From the NCBI RefSeq assembly GCF_017921815.1, contig NZ_JAGEMM010000009.1, positions 1 to 64,000 on the forward strand: a stretch of 64,000 nucleotides of DNA, given 5' to 3'. A program made the translations under genes and the position numbers. Below are positions 48,314 through 58,382 of the stretch, one piece after another. The notes beneath the pieces were generated by a model. It worked only from the letters and a program-made list of their open reading frames with translations. It had not been told where the DNA came from and did no database searches. This DNA comes from Microvirga antarctica. GTDB taxonomy: Bacteria > Pseudomonadota > Alphaproteobacteria > Rhizobiales > Beijerinckiaceae. The first letter of the stretch is position 1. Each line of letters starts with the position of its first letter.

Positions 48314-48937
48314 GTGCTACAGTCGTTCCAACGACCCAGTCACCGAAAATTGCCCCTTGGCAAGGATCGTTTCAAAGACGAAGCGCAGTTTCTCAGGCTC
48401 TGGCTGGAACGTCCGCTCGCCATCGGGGCCGTCATGCCCTCCGGCAAGGCGCTGGCCAGGACCATGGCGTCCTACGTCGATCCCCGTATCCCCGGCCCGA
48501 TCCTCGAGCTCGGGCCCGGCACGGGCCCCGTCACCGACGCCCTCATCCGCCGCGGGGTCGCCCAAGACCGGCTGGTCCTCATCGAATTCAATCCCGAGTT
48601 CTGCCAGCTTCTCAAGCGGCGCTTTCCGAAGGCGACGATCATCCAGGGCGACGCCTACGATCTCAAGGAGACCCTGTCGGGGATCCTGACGGAGCAGCCA
48701 GCCGCCACCGTGTCCAGCCTGCCGCTCTTCACCAAGCCGATGGACCAGCGCCTCGACCTGCTGGAGACCGCCCAGGCGATGATGCATCCGGACGCCCCGT
48801 TCATCCAGTTCACCTACGCGGTCGTCCCGCCGATCCCGGCCCGGTCCGAACTCTACGACGCGCGCGGGTCCAACCGGGTCTGGCGCAACCTCCCGCCGGC
48901 ACGGGTCTGGGTCTACAACAAGGTCAAGACCCCGTGA
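48314..48937 (+). CDS. pmtA: SAM-dependent phospholipid N-methyltransferase (Sinorhizobium-type PmtA)
   Basis: 207 residues from a GTG. The pattern [19 protein letters not shown], then [19 protein letters not shown] (SAM motif I), [11 protein letters not shown] and the late [13 protein letters not shown] matches the Sinorhizobium-type PE N-methyltransferases that make phosphatidylcholine. Ribosomal RNA adenine dimethyltransferases are related, but the N-terminal [11 protein letters not shown] block favours PmtA. Coupled to pyrF by a GTGA overlap. Confidence 0.72.
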   Translation: MLQSFQRPSHRKLPLGKDRFKDEAQFLRLWLERPLAIGAVMPSGKALARTMASYVDPRIPGPILELGPGTGPVTDALIRRGVAQDRLVLIEFNPEFCQLLKRRFPKATIIQGDAYDLKETLSGILTEQPAATVSSLPLFTKPMDQRLDLLETAQAMMHPDAPFIQFTYAVVPPIPARSELYDARGSNRVWRNLPPARVWVYNKVKTP

Positions 48938-49677
48938 GCGCGACAGCGGCCCATGCCGGTGAGCCTTTCCCGGTCAAAGACCCTCGCGATTCCCTCATCA
49001 TCGGCCTCGATCTCTCGTCCGTGGAGGACGCTCGCGCGCTGGTGCACCGGATCGGCGATGCGGGGACCTTCTACAAGATCGGCTATCAGCTCGGTTATGC
49101 GGGCGGGCTTTCTTTCGCGCGCGAGCTGGTCGAGTCCGGCAAGAAGGTCTTTCTGGACCTGAAACTCCACGACATCGGCAACACGGTCGAGGCCGGTGTT
49201 CGCGCCGTGTCCCAGCTCGGCGTCACCTTCCTCACCGTTCATGCCTATCCCCAGACCATGCGGGCGGCCGTGGCGGGGCGGGAAGGGACGGCGCTCAAGA
49301 TCCTCGCCGTCACCGTGCTCACCTCATATGACGACGATGATCTCGTCGAGGCAGGCTACGCCCCCGGCCACGCGGCAGACCTCGTGGCGCGCAGGACGGT
49401 CCAGGCGCGCGACATCGGCATTGACGGCATTGTCTGTGCTGCCCCCGAAGCATCGCGGGTGCGTGCTCTTCTGGGGCCTGACAGGCTCATCGTGACACCG
49501 GGCATTCGCCCCGCGGGCGCCGCGACCGGCGATCAGAAGCGGGTGATGACGCCGCAAGAGGCCATTCGCGGCGGCGCCGATCATCTGGTTGTCGCACGGC
49601 CCATCATCCAGGCTGTCGATCCCAGGGCGGTCGCGCAGGCGATCGTTGCCGACATTTCCGCCGCCTCGGCAGGTTGA
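48934..49677 (+). CDS. pyrF: Orotidine-5'-phosphate decarboxylase
   Basis: 247 residues from the GTG at 48934. Final step of UMP synthesis. LIIGLDLSS holds the first Asp, [12 protein letters not shown] is the catalytic D-x-K-x-x-D region, and [20 protein letters not shown] is the phosphate-binding loop. Its start overlaps the pmtA stop. About 15 residues of the N-terminus precede the family core. Confidence 0.94.
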   Translation: MSATAAHAGEPFPVKDPRDSLIIGLDLSSVEDARALVHRIGDAGTFYKIGYQLGYAGGLSFARELVESGKKVFLDLKLHDIGNTVEAGVRAVSQLGVTFLTVHAYPQTMRAAVAGREGTALKILAVTVLTSYDDDDLVEAGYAPGHAADLVARRTVQARDIGIDGIVCAAPEASRVRALLGPDRLIVTPGIRPAGAATGDQKRVMTPQEAIRGGADHLVVARPIIQAVDPRAVAQAIVADISAASAG

Positions 49678-49728
49678 CGCCGGGGTGTCCCTGGCGTTCC
49701 GTGCCGATCCGACACCGAGGAACCATCC

Positions 49729-50019
49729 ATGCCCAAAGCTTATGTGATCGCGCGCGTGACCGTGACAAACCCTGAAGCCTATGCGGAATATGCCAAGGGG
49801 GCGACGGCGGCCATCCGCCAGTATAACGGCAAGCCGCTCGTGCGCGGCGGCGCCTTCGAGGCGCTGGAGGGCGAGGCGCGGGCCCGCAACGTGGTGATCG
49901 AGTTCGAGTCCATGGAGCAGGCCCGGCGCTACTATCACTCGCCCGAATATCAGGCCGCCAAGGCCAAGCGCGATGGCGCCTGCGTGGCCGAGTTCGTGCT
50001 CGTCGAGGGAGCCGACTGA
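49729..50019 (+). CDS. DUF1330 protein, first of a tandem pair
   Basis: 96 residues. Ferredoxin-like dimeric alpha-beta barrel family DUF1330: KAYVIARVTVTNPEAYAEY, then KPLVRGGAFEALEG, ARNVVIEFESMEQARRYYHS. No known activity. Its stop and the next gene's ATG share one base (TGATG), so the tandem pair is translationally coupled. Starts 51 bases after pyrF. Confidence 0.88.
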   Translation: MPKAYVIARVTVTNPEAYAEYAKGATAAIRQYNGKPLVRGGAFEALEGEARARNVVIEFESMEQARRYYHSPEYQAAKAKRDGACVAEFVLVEGAD

Positions 50020-50312
50020 TGAAGAAGGGGTACTGGATCGGACGCGTCGATGTGGCCAATCCGGAGGCCTATCAGGCCTATGTCGACAGCAACGGCCCGG
50101 TCTTCGCCAGGTTCGGCGGGCGCTTCCTCGTACGCGGCGGCCCGTTCCGGGCGGTCGAGGGCCCCAGCCGAAGCCGCAACATCGTGCTCGAGTTTCCCTC
50201 CGTTGAGGCCGCGCAGGCCTGCTGGGATTCCGCCGACTACCAGGCCGTGAAGGCCAAACGCGACGGACACGCCACCGCCGAGATCATCGTGATCGAAGGC
50301 ACCGAGGTCTGA
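50019..50312 (+). CDS. DUF1330 protein, second of a tandem pair
   Basis: 97 residues, homologous to the preceding gene's product along its whole length ([47 protein letters not shown]). The repeated VxNPEAYxxY and LVRGG.F..xEG blocks mark a tandem duplication. It may form a heterodimer with its neighbour. The dapB gene follows 55 bases later. Confidence 0.88.
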   Translation: MKKGYWIGRVDVANPEAYQAYVDSNGPVFARFGGRFLVRGGPFRAVEGPSRSRNIVLEFPSVEAAQACWDSADYQAVKAKRDGHATAEIIVIEGTEV

Positions 50313-50367
50313 GAACCCGCCGGACCGGCTTGACCCGTCTGGCGCAGGGATACGGGAGTCGAGAGCC

Positions 50368-51174
50368 ATGACCGAGATGCGTCTCGTCGTCGTCGGCGCC
50401 GCTGGGCGCATGGGCCGGATCCTCATCCGGGCGATCGCTGAAACCGACGGCTGTCGCCTGGTCGGCGCCATCGAACGCGGCGGATCGGAGGCGCTGGACC
50501 ACGATGCGGGCCTCATCGCCGGCGTCGGCCTGCTCGACGTCACCATCACCGACGACCCGCTGCCGGTTTTCGCCGCGGCCGATGGCGTCCTCGACTTTAC
50601 CAGTCCGGCCGCAACCGCCGCGTTCGCGGGGCTCGCGGCGCAAGCTCGCATCGTCCACGTGATCGGCACCACCGGCCTCCAACCGGCGGATTTCGAGACG
50701 CTGGAGGCGGCCGCCCGCCATGCCCGCATCGTCCAGTCCGGCAACATGTCGCTAGGCGTCAACATGCTGGCCGGTCTCGTGCGCAAGGCCGCCGAGACCC
50801 TGGGCGAGGATTTCGACATCGAGATCGTCGAGATGCACCACCGCATGAAGGTGGATGCCCCGTCGGGAACGGCGCTCCTGCTGGGCGAGGCCGCAGCAGC
50901 GGGGCGCGGGATCTCGCTCGAGGATCGCTCCGTGCGCTCGCGCGACGGCCATGTGGGCGCACGCCGCAGCGGCGATATCGGCTTTGCGGCCCTGCGCGGC
51001 GGCACCGTGGTGGGCGACCATACGGTCACGTTTGCGGGCAACGGAGAGCGCATCGAACTCACCCACCGGGCCGAGGACCGCAGCCTGTTCGCCCGGGGGG
51101 CCGTGAAGGCGGCGCTCTGGGCCTTCGACAAGAAGCCCGGCTATTACACCATGGCGGACGTGCTCGGCTTTTGA
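50368..51174 (+). CDS. dapB: 4-hydroxy-tetrahydrodipicolinate reductase
   Basis: 268 residues. Diaminopimelate/lysine pathway enzyme. The NAD(P) loop is [15 protein letters not shown] at 5-19. The substrate motif [18 protein letters not shown] near 150 carries the catalytic His and Lys, and the C-terminal GDHTVTFAG and [12 protein letters not shown] regions are standard. Confidence 0.95.
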   Translation: MTEMRLVVVGAAGRMGRILIRAIAETDGCRLVGAIERGGSEALDHDAGLIAGVGLLDVTITDDPLPVFAAADGVLDFTSPAATAAFAGLAAQARIVHVIGTTGLQPADFETLEAAARHARIVQSGNMSLGVNMLAGLVRKAAETLGEDFDIEIVEMHHRMKVDAPSGTALLLGEAAAAGRGISLEDRSVRSRDGHVGARRSGDIGFAALRGGTVVGDHTVTFAGNGERIELTHRAEDRSLFARGAVKAALWAFDKKPGYYTMADVLGF

Positions 51175-51176
51175 CG

Positions 51177-51225
51177 CCGGGCGGGAACCGCCGGTAAAGA
51201 GGGCTCCGGCCCCGCCCGGTCTTTG
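51177..51225 (+). terminator. Candidate terminator after dapB
   Basis: CCGGGCGGG (51177-51185) can pair with CCCGCCCGG (51211-51219), and TCTTTG follows. The 25-base loop is long, so strength is uncertain. Confidence 0.35.
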
Positions 51226-51280
51226 AAACCGCAAACCTGTCCGCCCTCGCTCTTTGTTTCCCTGTCCCGGAGTTCTCACG

Positions 51281-51901
51281 ATGAACCGCCTTCTCGTCCT
51301 CGTCCGTCACGGCCAGAGTGATTGGAACCTCAAGAACCTGTTCACCGGCTGGAAGGACCCGGACCTCACCGACCTCGGAATCGAGGAGGCGATCACCGCC
51401 GGGCGTCGCCTGAAAGCCATGGACGTGCAGTTCGATGTGGCCTTCACGTCCAACCTGTCGCGGGCGCAGCGGACCTGCACCCTGCTGCTCGAGGCGCTCG
51501 GCCAGCCCGGCCTTCCGACGCTCGCCGACGAGGCGCTCAACGAGCGCGATTACGGCGACCTCTCGGGGCTGAACAAGGATGACGCGCGCGCCCGCTGGGG
51601 CGAGGACCAGGTCCACCTGTGGCGGCGCTCCTACGACGTGAAGCCTCCGGGCGGCGAGAGCCTCAAGGACACGGTGGCGCGGGTGCTGCCGTACTACCTG
51701 CGCGAGATCCTGCCCCGGGTCATGCGCGGCGAGCGTGTGCTGGTGGCAGCCCACGGCAATTCCCTGCGGGCCTTGGTGATGGTGCTGGACGGACTGACCC
51801 CTGAGACGATCCCGTCGATGGAGCTTTCGACCGGCATCCCGCTCGTCTACCGCCTGAAGGCCGACACCACGGTCGAGGACAAGAAGGTTCTCGACGCGTG
51901 A
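51281..51901 (+). CDS. gpmA: 2,3-bisphosphoglycerate-dependent phosphoglycerate mutase
   Basis: 206 residues from the ATG at 51281; the frame begins earlier but that is not conserved. [19 protein letters not shown] contains the RHG histidine, [12 protein letters not shown] the active-site Glu, and [15 protein letters not shown] the second His. Interconverts 2- and 3-phosphoglycerate. The next gene's GTG overlaps its stop (GTGA). Confidence 0.94.
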   Translation: MNRLLVLVRHGQSDWNLKNLFTGWKDPDLTDLGIEEAITAGRRLKAMDVQFDVAFTSNLSRAQRTCTLLLEALGQPGLPTLADEALNERDYGDLSGLNKDDARARWGEDQVHLWRRSYDVKPPGGESLKDTVARVLPYYLREILPRVMRGERVLVAAHGNSLRALVMVLDGLTPETIPSMELSTGIPLVYRLKADTTVEDKKVLDA

Positions 51902-52413
51902 TCGACGTCCGCATGCTCGACGCTGAGAGCGCCCGTCGCGAGCAGCGCCGGCTTGCGGAGGTTCTGGCCGATTGCGTCGAGGGCGGCGCATCGGTCAGTT
52001 TTATGTGGCCGTTCTCCGTGGACGATGCCGCCGCATGGTGGGTCGGGGTGCTCGACTCGGTTGCGGCCGACAAGACGATCCTGTTTGGGGCCTATCGCGA
52101 CGATGTCCTGGTGGGCACGGTGCAGCTCGGGCTCGACGGCCCCTGCAACCAGCGCCATCGCGGCGACGTGAAGAAGCTGCTGGTCCACAGGTCCGGACGC
52201 GGCCAGGGTGTTGCCGGGCGGCTGCTGAGCAGTTTGGAGGACGAGGCCCGGCGGCGAAACCTGTGCCTGCTCACCCTGGACACCGTCACCGGCTCGACCG
52301 CCGAGCGGCTTTACGCCCGGCTGGGCTGGACGAAGGCCGGTGTCATTCCCAATTACGCCTTGTTCCCGGACGGAGCCTTTTGCGACACCACGATTTTCTG
52401 GAAGGCCGTCTGA
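51898..52413 (+). CDS. GNAT-family N-acetyltransferase
   Basis: 171 residues from a GTG. The acetyl-CoA loop [19 protein letters not shown] has the R-G-x-G-x-A pattern, followed by [23 protein letters not shown]. Substrate unknown. Coupled to gpmA by GTGA; alkB follows 24 bases on. Confidence 0.87.
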   Translation: MIDVRMLDAESARREQRRLAEVLADCVEGGASVSFMWPFSVDDAAAWWVGVLDSVAADKTILFGAYRDDVLVGTVQLGLDGPCNQRHRGDVKKLLVHRSGRGQGVAGRLLSSLEDEARRRNLCLLTLDTVTGSTAERLYARLGWTKAGVIPNYALFPDGAFCDTTIFWKAV

Positions 52414-52437
52414 TCATCTCCAGGGAGGAGCCGTCGC

Positions 52438-53055
52438 GTGGGTTTGAGTCTGGCGCCGGGTTTCACGTATTACCCCGATTATCTCGACCGTGCGGTCCAG
52501 GAGGCCCTGCTCGACGCCATCCGGGCGATAACGCGGGCTGCACCGCTCTACACGCCGCGCATGCCGCGCACCGGCAAGCCGTTCTCCGTGCGCATGACCA
52601 ATTGCGGCCCGCTGGGCTGGGTGTCGGACCAGACGGGCTATCGCTACCAGCCCACCCATCCCGAGACCGGCGCGCCCTGGCCGCCCCTGCCGCCGGTTCT
52701 GCTTAAGGCCTGGACAACGCTCAGCGATTTCCCCCATCCGCCGGATGCCTGCCTGATCAATTTCTACGAACCCACGGCGAAGATGGGCCTCCATCAGGAC
52801 AAGGACGAGGATGAACTGGGCGCGCCCGTTGTCTCCCTGTCGCTCGGCGACACCGCCCTGTTTCGCTATGGCGGCCTCGACCGCAAGGACCCGACCCGCT
52901 CGATCCGGCTGAAATCCGGCGACGCTGTGGTGTTCGGCGGGCCGGCGCGGCTCGCTTTTCACGGCATCGACCGGCTTCTGCCGGGAAGCTCGGACCTCCT
53001 GCCGCAAGGGGGGCGGCTGAATCTCACCTTGCGCAAGGTTGTGCGGGCGCTCTAA
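52438..53055 (+). CDS. alkB: Alpha-ketoglutarate-dependent DNA dealkylase AlkB
   Basis: 205 residues from a GTG start. Fe(II)/2-oxoglutarate dioxygenase that removes alkyl groups from DNA bases. The metal ligands are in MGLHQDKDEDE (H-x-D) and LAFHGIDR (His). The 2-oxoglutarate-binding Arg is in RLNLTLRKV. The MTNCGPLGWVSDQTGYRY nucleotide-recognition lid fits AlkB proper rather than remote homologs. Confidence 0.93.
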   Translation: MGLSLAPGFTYYPDYLDRAVQEALLDAIRAITRAAPLYTPRMPRTGKPFSVRMTNCGPLGWVSDQTGYRYQPTHPETGAPWPPLPPVLLKAWTTLSDFPHPPDACLINFYEPTAKMGLHQDKDEDELGAPVVSLSLGDTALFRYGGLDRKDPTRSIRLKSGDAVVFGGPARLAFHGIDRLLPGSSDLLPQGGRLNLTLRKVVRAL

Positions 53056-53151
53056 GCCTGAGGGATCGGGCATCGTTCGCCCGCGTGAGATAGCCGAGGC
53101 CGCGCCGGGCATTTCCTATGGGCGCTTCTTCGAGAGGGTTTGGAGACCACG

Positions 53152-54087
53152 ATGAAAGCTCCCCTGGCCGCCGCCTTTGTTCTGCTGTCGCTTCAGGCGG
53201 CGTTTTCAGCCGAGCCGGTCTTTCCCCCCGCTTCCCGGGTCGGTCTCGTGCCGCTCGACGACATGGTGCTGTCGAAACGCTTCAGCGGGTTCGAGAATGC
53301 GGAAAAGGCCGCTGCGATCACGATCTCGGAAATGCCGCGGGAGGCCTACGACCAGTTGGTCGTAGGCCTCACCAAGGACGCCCTCAAGCGCCAGGGCCTG
53401 ACCGTGACGTCGCGCGAGACCGTGAAGGTCGGAGCGTCCTCGGGCCTCCTCATTTCGGGCGCCATGACAAGCCCGGTCAAGGGGCGGAAATGGGTGCTGG
53501 CCGTCAAGGGCGCCGACATGACGGCGCTCCTGATTGCCCAAGTGGAAGGTGGCGGGGACGGCTACAGCGAACAGCAGATGCGCAAGGCACTGACGAGCGT
53601 GGCCCTGCGCGGGCCGGTCTCCCTCGACGAGCAGATCTCCGCCCTGCCCTTCCGCATCGCCGACAGGGCCGGCTTCCGGCCCGTGAGGGTGCTGGCGGGC
53701 AATTCCGTGCTGCTGACCGAGGGCCCGCTCGATACCATCAAGGCCGTGGAACAGCCCGTCCTGATCCTGGCGGTTTCCGTCGCGCCGCCGCCCTACACCA
53801 CCGAGCAGCGGGACCGTTTCGCCCGCAACGCGCTCACCTCCAACCAGAGCATCAAGGATGTGGCGATCGAACGCGCCGAGTCGTTTCGCCTGAAAGGGCA
53901 GGATTGGCACGAGATCGTCGCCAAGGCCGTCGACACCGCTTCGGGCGAGCCGATCATCGTCATGCAGAGCATTCGGTTCGATCCGGACCGCTACGTGCGG
54001 ATGGTGGGGATCGCCCGGGTCGCGCAGCGAGCCGACACACTCCCGCGGTTTCGCAACGTCATCGACAGCGTCGACATGGCCCCGTGA
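53152..54087 (+). CDS. Conserved secreted protein of unknown function
   Basis: 311 residues from the ATG at 53152. A signal peptide (PLAAAFVLLSLQAAFSAEP, cleavage near residue 20) makes it periplasmic. Two halves seem visible: an N-terminal part with RVGLVPLDDMVLSKRFSGFE, then KWVLAVKGADMTALLIAQVE, and a C-terminal part with PVLILAVSVAPPPYTTEQRD. No family known to me. It stands between alkB and the TRIC-type channel gene, convergent with the latter. Confidence 0.7.
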   Translation: MKAPLAAAFVLLSLQAAFSAEPVFPPASRVGLVPLDDMVLSKRFSGFENAEKAAAITISEMPREAYDQLVVGLTKDALKRQGLTVTSRETVKVGASSGLLISGAMTSPVKGRKWVLAVKGADMTALLIAQVEGGGDGYSEQQMRKALTSVALRGPVSLDEQISALPFRIADRAGFRPVRVLAGNSVLLTEGPLDTIKAVEQPVLILAVSVAPPPYTTEQRDRFARNALTSNQSIKDVAIERAESFRLKGQDWHEIVAKAVDTASGEPIIVMQSIRFDPDRYVRMVGIARVAQRADTLPRFRNVIDSVDMAP

Positions 54088-54090
54088 CGG

Positions 54091-54723
54091 TCAATCCCGG
54101 CGCGGGAACGCGGGAAGCGACCAGCCGCGACTGATCGCGAGCGCCCGCAGCACGAAAGCCGCCGCAAAGCCCGCGATCGCGCAGATCTGCGGATCGAGTC
54201 CCAGGCTGCTCAAGCCGACCATGACGCCAGCCCCGAGAGCCGCTGCGGTGACATAGATTTCCTGTCGCAGCACGAGGGGCGTGGTACCCGCGAGGATGTC
54301 CCGCAGGATGCCTCCGAACGTGGCCGTGACCGTGCCCAGCACGATGGCCGACAGGGCTGGCGCGCCCGCCGCCAGTGCCTTGGCCGTCCCCATCACGGCG
54401 AAGAGCGCCAGGCCGAGGGCATCCGCCCACAAAAGGGCAAGGCCCCGCCGGCCGCCGTCAAAGACGCGGACTCGGCGCGGCCCGAGCAGAAACAGCGCCC
54501 CGGCGACGAACAGGCAAACCAGCAGGTCGCGTGGCTCGCTGACCCAGAAGACCGGGCGAGTCCCGATCAGCAGGTCCCGCAAAGTGCCGCCGCCGATCCC
54601 CGTAACGGTCGCCAGCATGGCAAAGCCGAACGGGTCCATGCCGCGCCGGGCAGCCACAAGGGCACCCGACAGGGCGAACACCGCGACCCCGACAGTTTCC
54701 GCGCTGACGGGGTCGGGAAACAC
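54091..54723 (-). CDS. Trimeric intracellular cation (TRIC)/UPF0126 channel protein
   Basis: 210 residues with two UPF0126 repeats: GIGGGTLRDLLIGTRPVFW and FGGILRDILAGTTPLVLRQE, with the conserved Gly-Gly-x2-Arg-Asp motif in each. Seven membrane segments are evident. Bacterial TRIC homologs conduct K+ and other cations. It lies immediately downstream of grpE on the same strand, four bases away. Confidence 0.87.
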   Translation of the reverse strand: MFPDPVSAETVGVAVFALSGALVAARRGMDPFGFAMLATVTGIGGGTLRDLLIGTRPVFWVSEPRDLLVCLFVAGALFLLGPRRVRVFDGGRRGLALLWADALGLALFAVMGTAKALAAGAPALSAIVLGTVTATFGGILRDILAGTTPLVLRQEIYVTAAALGAGVMVGLSSLGLDPQICAIAGFAAAFVLRALAISRGWSLPAFPRRD

Positions 54724-54727
54724 GCGC

Positions 54728-55324
54728 CTAGTTCAGCGGCGGGGTCGTGTTGTCCTGCGCGTCGCCGCCCCCGGCCTTCGGGCCGCCCTTGGCGACGCCG
54801 ACCAGAGCCGGACGCAGGACGCGGTCGCCGATCACATAGCCTGACTGCACCACCTGCACGACCGTTCCGTTCGGGACATCGGGATTGGGAACCTCGAACA
54901 TCGCCTGGTGGACATGCGGATCGAATTTCTGGCCCTGCGGATCGAGCTTGCGCACGCCGTGGCGTTCAAGCGTCTTGAGGAGGTCGCGCTCGGTCAGGTC
55001 GATCCCCTCGAGAAGACCCTTGAAGGCGCCCTCGGCGCTCTCCCGCGCGTCGGCCGGGACATTCTCGATGCCACGCCGCACGTTGTCCGCCACGTTGAGC
55101 ATGTCGCGGGCAAAATTCGCGACCGCATAGGTCCGCGCGTCGGCGACCTCGCGCTCGGTGCGCCGACGCAGGTTTTCCATATCGGCCATGAGACGGAGGA
55201 ACTTGTCCTTGAGTTCAGTCTTTTCGGCCTCGAGCGCCGCGATGGGGTCGGCAGCCGGGGCATCCGCGACGGAATCGGGCTGGGCGGTCTGGTTTTGCGG
55301 GTCGGTGTCGTTTTGATTCATCAT
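54728..55324 (-). CDS. grpE: Nucleotide exchange factor GrpE
   Basis: 198 residues. Releases ADP from DnaK. The N-terminal coiled-coil stalk ([21 protein letters not shown], here as its ends [11 protein letters not shown] and MENLRRR) leads to the beta domain with [13 protein letters not shown] and [23 protein letters not shown]. The RpoH-like promoter just upstream suits heat regulation. Confidence 0.96.
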   Translation of the reverse strand: MMNQNDTDPQNQTAQPDSVADAPAADPIAALEAEKTELKDKFLRLMADMENLRRRTEREVADARTYAVANFARDMLNVADNVRRGIENVPADARESAEGAFKGLLEGIDLTERDLLKTLERHGVRKLDPQGQKFDPHVHQAMFEVPNPDVPNGTVVQVVQSGYVIGDRVLRPALVGVAKGGPKAGGGDAQDNTTPPLN

Positions 55325-55360
55325 ACATCAACTGCAATCGAGGAATGGGTTTCAACGCAC

Positions 55361-55389
55361 ATATCAGACCGTCGCGCCGACAAATCAAG
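55361..55389 (-). promoter_or_regulatory. Sigma-32 (RpoH) promoter of grpE
   Basis: On the minus strand, CTTG (55389-55386) is followed by an 18-base spacer and CTGATAT (55367-55361), matching CYTATNT at six of seven positions. It lies about 40 bases upstream of the grpE start, like the dnaK promoter in spacing. Confidence 0.65.
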
Positions 55390-55413
55390 CGCCTGCACCA
55401 CGCCAAGGGCCCG

Positions 55414-58161
55414 CTAGCGCTTGAACACGTCCAGAACGGCGCGGCGGATGGCGGCCTGGCGGCCCGCATGGGTGACCTTGGTGCCCGTCAGATCGGTGAC
55501 GTAGAAGACGTCCACGGCCTTCTCGCCGAAAGTCACGATATGGGCTGACGCGATGTTGAGGTTGAGCTTTCCCAGCGCCGTCGTGAGGTCGTAGAGAAGA
55601 CCCGGGCGGTCGAGGCCCGAAATCTCGATCACCGTCTGCCGGTTCGACAGGGAATTGTCGATCGTGACCTCAGGCGGCACGTTGAACGGCTTCACGCGGG
55701 GTTGCGCGGGTCGCTTGCCGTCCACCAGATCGGCGATCCGGACTTCTCCCTTCAGGGCGCGCTCGATGGCGTTGGCGACGCGGCCTGCCCGGCGCAGCTC
55801 GTCCTCGTCCCGGTCGAAGGCCCGCGACAGGACGATGGTGTCGAGCGCCATGCCGTCGCTCGTGGTGAAAATCTGCGCATCGACGATGTTGCCGCCGGCT
55901 GCCGCGCAAGCGCCCGTCACGATGGCGAGCAGGCGGGGATGGTCCGGCGACAGCACCGTCAATTCTGTGACGCCCCGGAAGGGATCGGTCTCATAGTGGG
56001 TCGTCACCGTCCGTCCGGCTTTCTCCGCCTCGCGCACGAACCTCGCCTGCTTGATGCGCCGGGACAGGTCGGTCTTGAGCCAGTAGCCCGGCGAGAGACG
56101 CGCCGCATACACGTCGAAATCCTCGGCCGTCCAGCTCGGAAGTTCCTGCCGGAGTTCCTCCTGTGCCAGCCTCACGCGCTCGGAGCGGGCGATATCGGCC
56201 GTCCCGCCGCCGAGAAGGATCTCGGTCTCGTGGTACAGGTTGCGGAGCAGCTGCCCTTTCCATCCCGTCCACACCCCCGGGCCCACGGCCTTGATGTCGA
56301 CGATGGTCAACACGAGCAGCAGCTTCAGTCGCTCCATCGTCTGCACCACGGCGGCAAAGGCCTTGATGGTGGCAGGATCGGACAGGTCTCGGCTCTGGGC
56401 GGTGTTGGACATCAACAGGTGGTGTTCCACCAGCCACGCCACGGTCTCGGTCTCGGCCTCTGACAGGCCGAAGCGCGGACCGAGCTTGCGGGCGATGATC
56501 GCGCCCGCCTGCGAATGATCGGCCGGCCGGCCCTTGGCGATATCGTGCAGGAACACCGCCACGAACAACGCCCGCCGGTTGCGGATCGTGCCCACGATGG
56601 TGTTGGCCAGCGGGTGATCGTCGCCCAGCCGTCCGGCCTCGATCTCGGTCAGCACCCCGATGGAGCGCAGCAGGTGCTCGTCGACCGTGTAGTGGTGATA
56701 CATGTTGAACTGCATCATCGACACGATGCGGCCGAAATCCGGCACGAAGCGCCCGAGCACGCCGGCCTCGTTCATCAGTCGCAGCACCACCTCCGGCGCG
56801 TTCTTCGACGACAGGATGTCGACGAACATCCGGTTGGCGTCCGGGTCCTTGCGCAGGGTCGGGGTGATGAGCTTGAGCGAGCGCGTCGCCAGGCGCGTCG
56901 CGTCAGGGTTGATCGGCAAATTGTGTTTGTCGGCGAGCCAGAACAGGCGGATGAGATTGACCGGGTCGCGCTCGAAGGCGAGGTCATCGACGACGTTGAT
57001 GCGGTTGTTGTCGATGATGAAATCGTCCGCCACCAATGCGCCGCCGCGCTGACGGCGGAAATGGCCGAACAACCGGTTGAGGACAGGACGACGCTTGGTC
57101 TGCCGGGCTTCGAGTTCCGCGCAGACGATGGCGGTGAGATCGCCCACATCCTTGGCGACGCGAAAATACGCCTTCATGAAGCGCTCGACGCCGGACAGTC
57201 CGCCGCGCCCCTTGTAGCCGATCCGTTCCGCGATGACGCGCTGCAGGTCGAACGTCAGGCGCTCCTCCGCGCGGCCGGTGACGAAGTGAAGATGGCAGCG
57301 CACCCGCCAGAGAAATTCCTCGCAGCGGGCAAAGAGCTGGAATTCTTCCGGCGTGAACAGGCCCGCGCGCACCAGCTCTTCCGGCTCACGCACCCGATAG
57401 ACGTATTTGGCGATCCAGAAGAGCGTGTTGAGATCGCGCAGGCCGCCCTTGCCGTCCTTGACGTTGGGCTCCACGAGGTAGCGCGACACACCGGCTTTCG
57501 CCACGCGGGCGTCGCGTTCCTTGAGCTTGGCGTCCACGAAGGCGGGAGCAGAAACGGCCACCAGTTCCCGGTCGAAGCGCTCGACCAGCGTGTCGTAGAG
57601 TTCGAGATCGCCAAAGAGATAGCGCGCTTCCAGCAGGGAGGTGCGGATCGTCATGTCGCCTGCGGCCTCGCGCATGCACTCCTCGACCGACCGGGTCGCG
57701 TGGCCGACCTTTAATTTCAGGTCCCACAGCACATACAGGATCGCTTCGACGACGCTCTCGCTCCAGGCAGTCTGCTTGTAGGGCAGCAGGAATAGGAGAT
57801 CCACATCCGAGCCGGGAGCGAGCGTCCCGCGCCCATATCCCCCGGTCGCCACAACCGCGAGCCGTTCGCCCGATGACGGGTTGGCGGCGGGGTAGAGATG
57901 GCCCACCACCGCGTCGTAGATGGTGCGGACGATGCCATCCATGTCGGCGCACAAGGTGCGGGCGCAGGCGAGGCCATCCTGGTGCGCGAGAAGGTTTTTC
58001 TCCGCCTCCGCATGCCCTTCGGAAAGCTGGCGCAGCAGTTCAGGCACCAGCACCTGTCGCAGATCGCTCGTATCGCGAATGGTGGCCTGCTTCAGGGCGG
58101 TCAGGACATGGGCGGAGGACGTGGTCAGCATGAGCGGCCTTGGTTGTCTCGCCTCCGCCAT
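55414..58161 (-). CDS. glnD: Bifunctional uridylyltransferase/uridylyl-removing enzyme GlnD
   Basis: 915 residues. Senses glutamine and modifies PII. The nucleotidyltransferase has GGYGRGTLAPGSDVDLLFL (G-G-x-x-G-x12-D-x-D) near 108-126, the HD domain has FLHDIAKGRPADHS, and two C-terminal ACT domains carry VLSPDHPRLLAIVTGA and ISGLDRPGLLYDLTTAL. The start at ATG 58161 has AAGGG upstream; a second ATG lies ten codons on. It is upstream of grpE on the same strand, but grpE has its own promoter. Confidence 0.96.
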   Translation of the reverse strand: MAEARQPRPLMLTTSSAHVLTALKQATIRDTSDLRQVLVPELLRQLSEGHAEAEKNLLAHQDGLACARTLCADMDGIVRTIYDAVVGHLYPAANPSSGERLAVVATGGYGRGTLAPGSDVDLLFLLPYKQTAWSESVVEAILYVLWDLKLKVGHATRSVEECMREAAGDMTIRTSLLEARYLFGDLELYDTLVERFDRELVAVSAPAFVDAKLKERDARVAKAGVSRYLVEPNVKDGKGGLRDLNTLFWIAKYVYRVREPEELVRAGLFTPEEFQLFARCEEFLWRVRCHLHFVTGRAEERLTFDLQRVIAERIGYKGRGGLSGVERFMKAYFRVAKDVGDLTAIVCAELEARQTKRRPVLNRLFGHFRRQRGGALVADDFIIDNNRINVVDDLAFERDPVNLIRLFWLADKHNLPINPDATRLATRSLKLITPTLRKDPDANRMFVDILSSKNAPEVVLRLMNEAGVLGRFVPDFGRIVSMMQFNMYHHYTVDEHLLRSIGVLTEIEAGRLGDDHPLANTIVGTIRNRRALFVAVFLHDIAKGRPADHSQAGAIIARKLGPRFGLSEAETETVAWLVEHHLLMSNTAQSRDLSDPATIKAFAAVVQTMERLKLLLVLTIVDIKAVGPGVWTGWKGQLLRNLYHETEILLGGGTADIARSERVRLAQEELRQELPSWTAEDFDVYAARLSPGYWLKTDLSRRIKQARFVREAEKAGRTVTTHYETDPFRGVTELTVLSPDHPRLLAIVTGACAAAGGNIVDAQIFTTSDGMALDTIVLSRAFDRDEDELRRAGRVANAIERALKGEVRIADLVDGKRPAQPRVKPFNVPPEVTIDNSLSNRQTVIEISGLDRPGLLYDLTTALGKLNLNIASAHIVTFGEKAVDVFYVTDLTGTKVTHAGRQAAIRRAVLDVFKR

Positions 58162-58233
58162 AGCATTTCGCCCTTCACAAGCCCATGCGGTGTGTGCAAT
58201 GCAGGAAGCACAGTTCTTTCTTGAACTCCACGT

Positions 58234-58262
58234 TTGACATAAGAAACACTACGTCCTACAAA
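58234..58262 (+). promoter_or_regulatory. Candidate promoter of the Ssu-type operon
   Basis: TTGACA (58234-58239), a 17-base spacer, then TACAAA (58257-58262). An inverted repeat GTCCT/AGGAC (58253-58257 and 58264-58268) overlaps the -10, so a repressor site is possible. Lies about 120 bases before the binding-protein gene. Confidence 0.4.
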
Positions 58263-58382
58263 AAGGACACGCGCCGATTTGAGCATGCAGCTTGCGGGCG
58301 CGAAACAAGTGCAGCTAAAGCGCCGGGTAGCGACAGCCGATCAAGGCCGAAGCTCCAAAGCGCGGAACCCAGGACATTCCTC

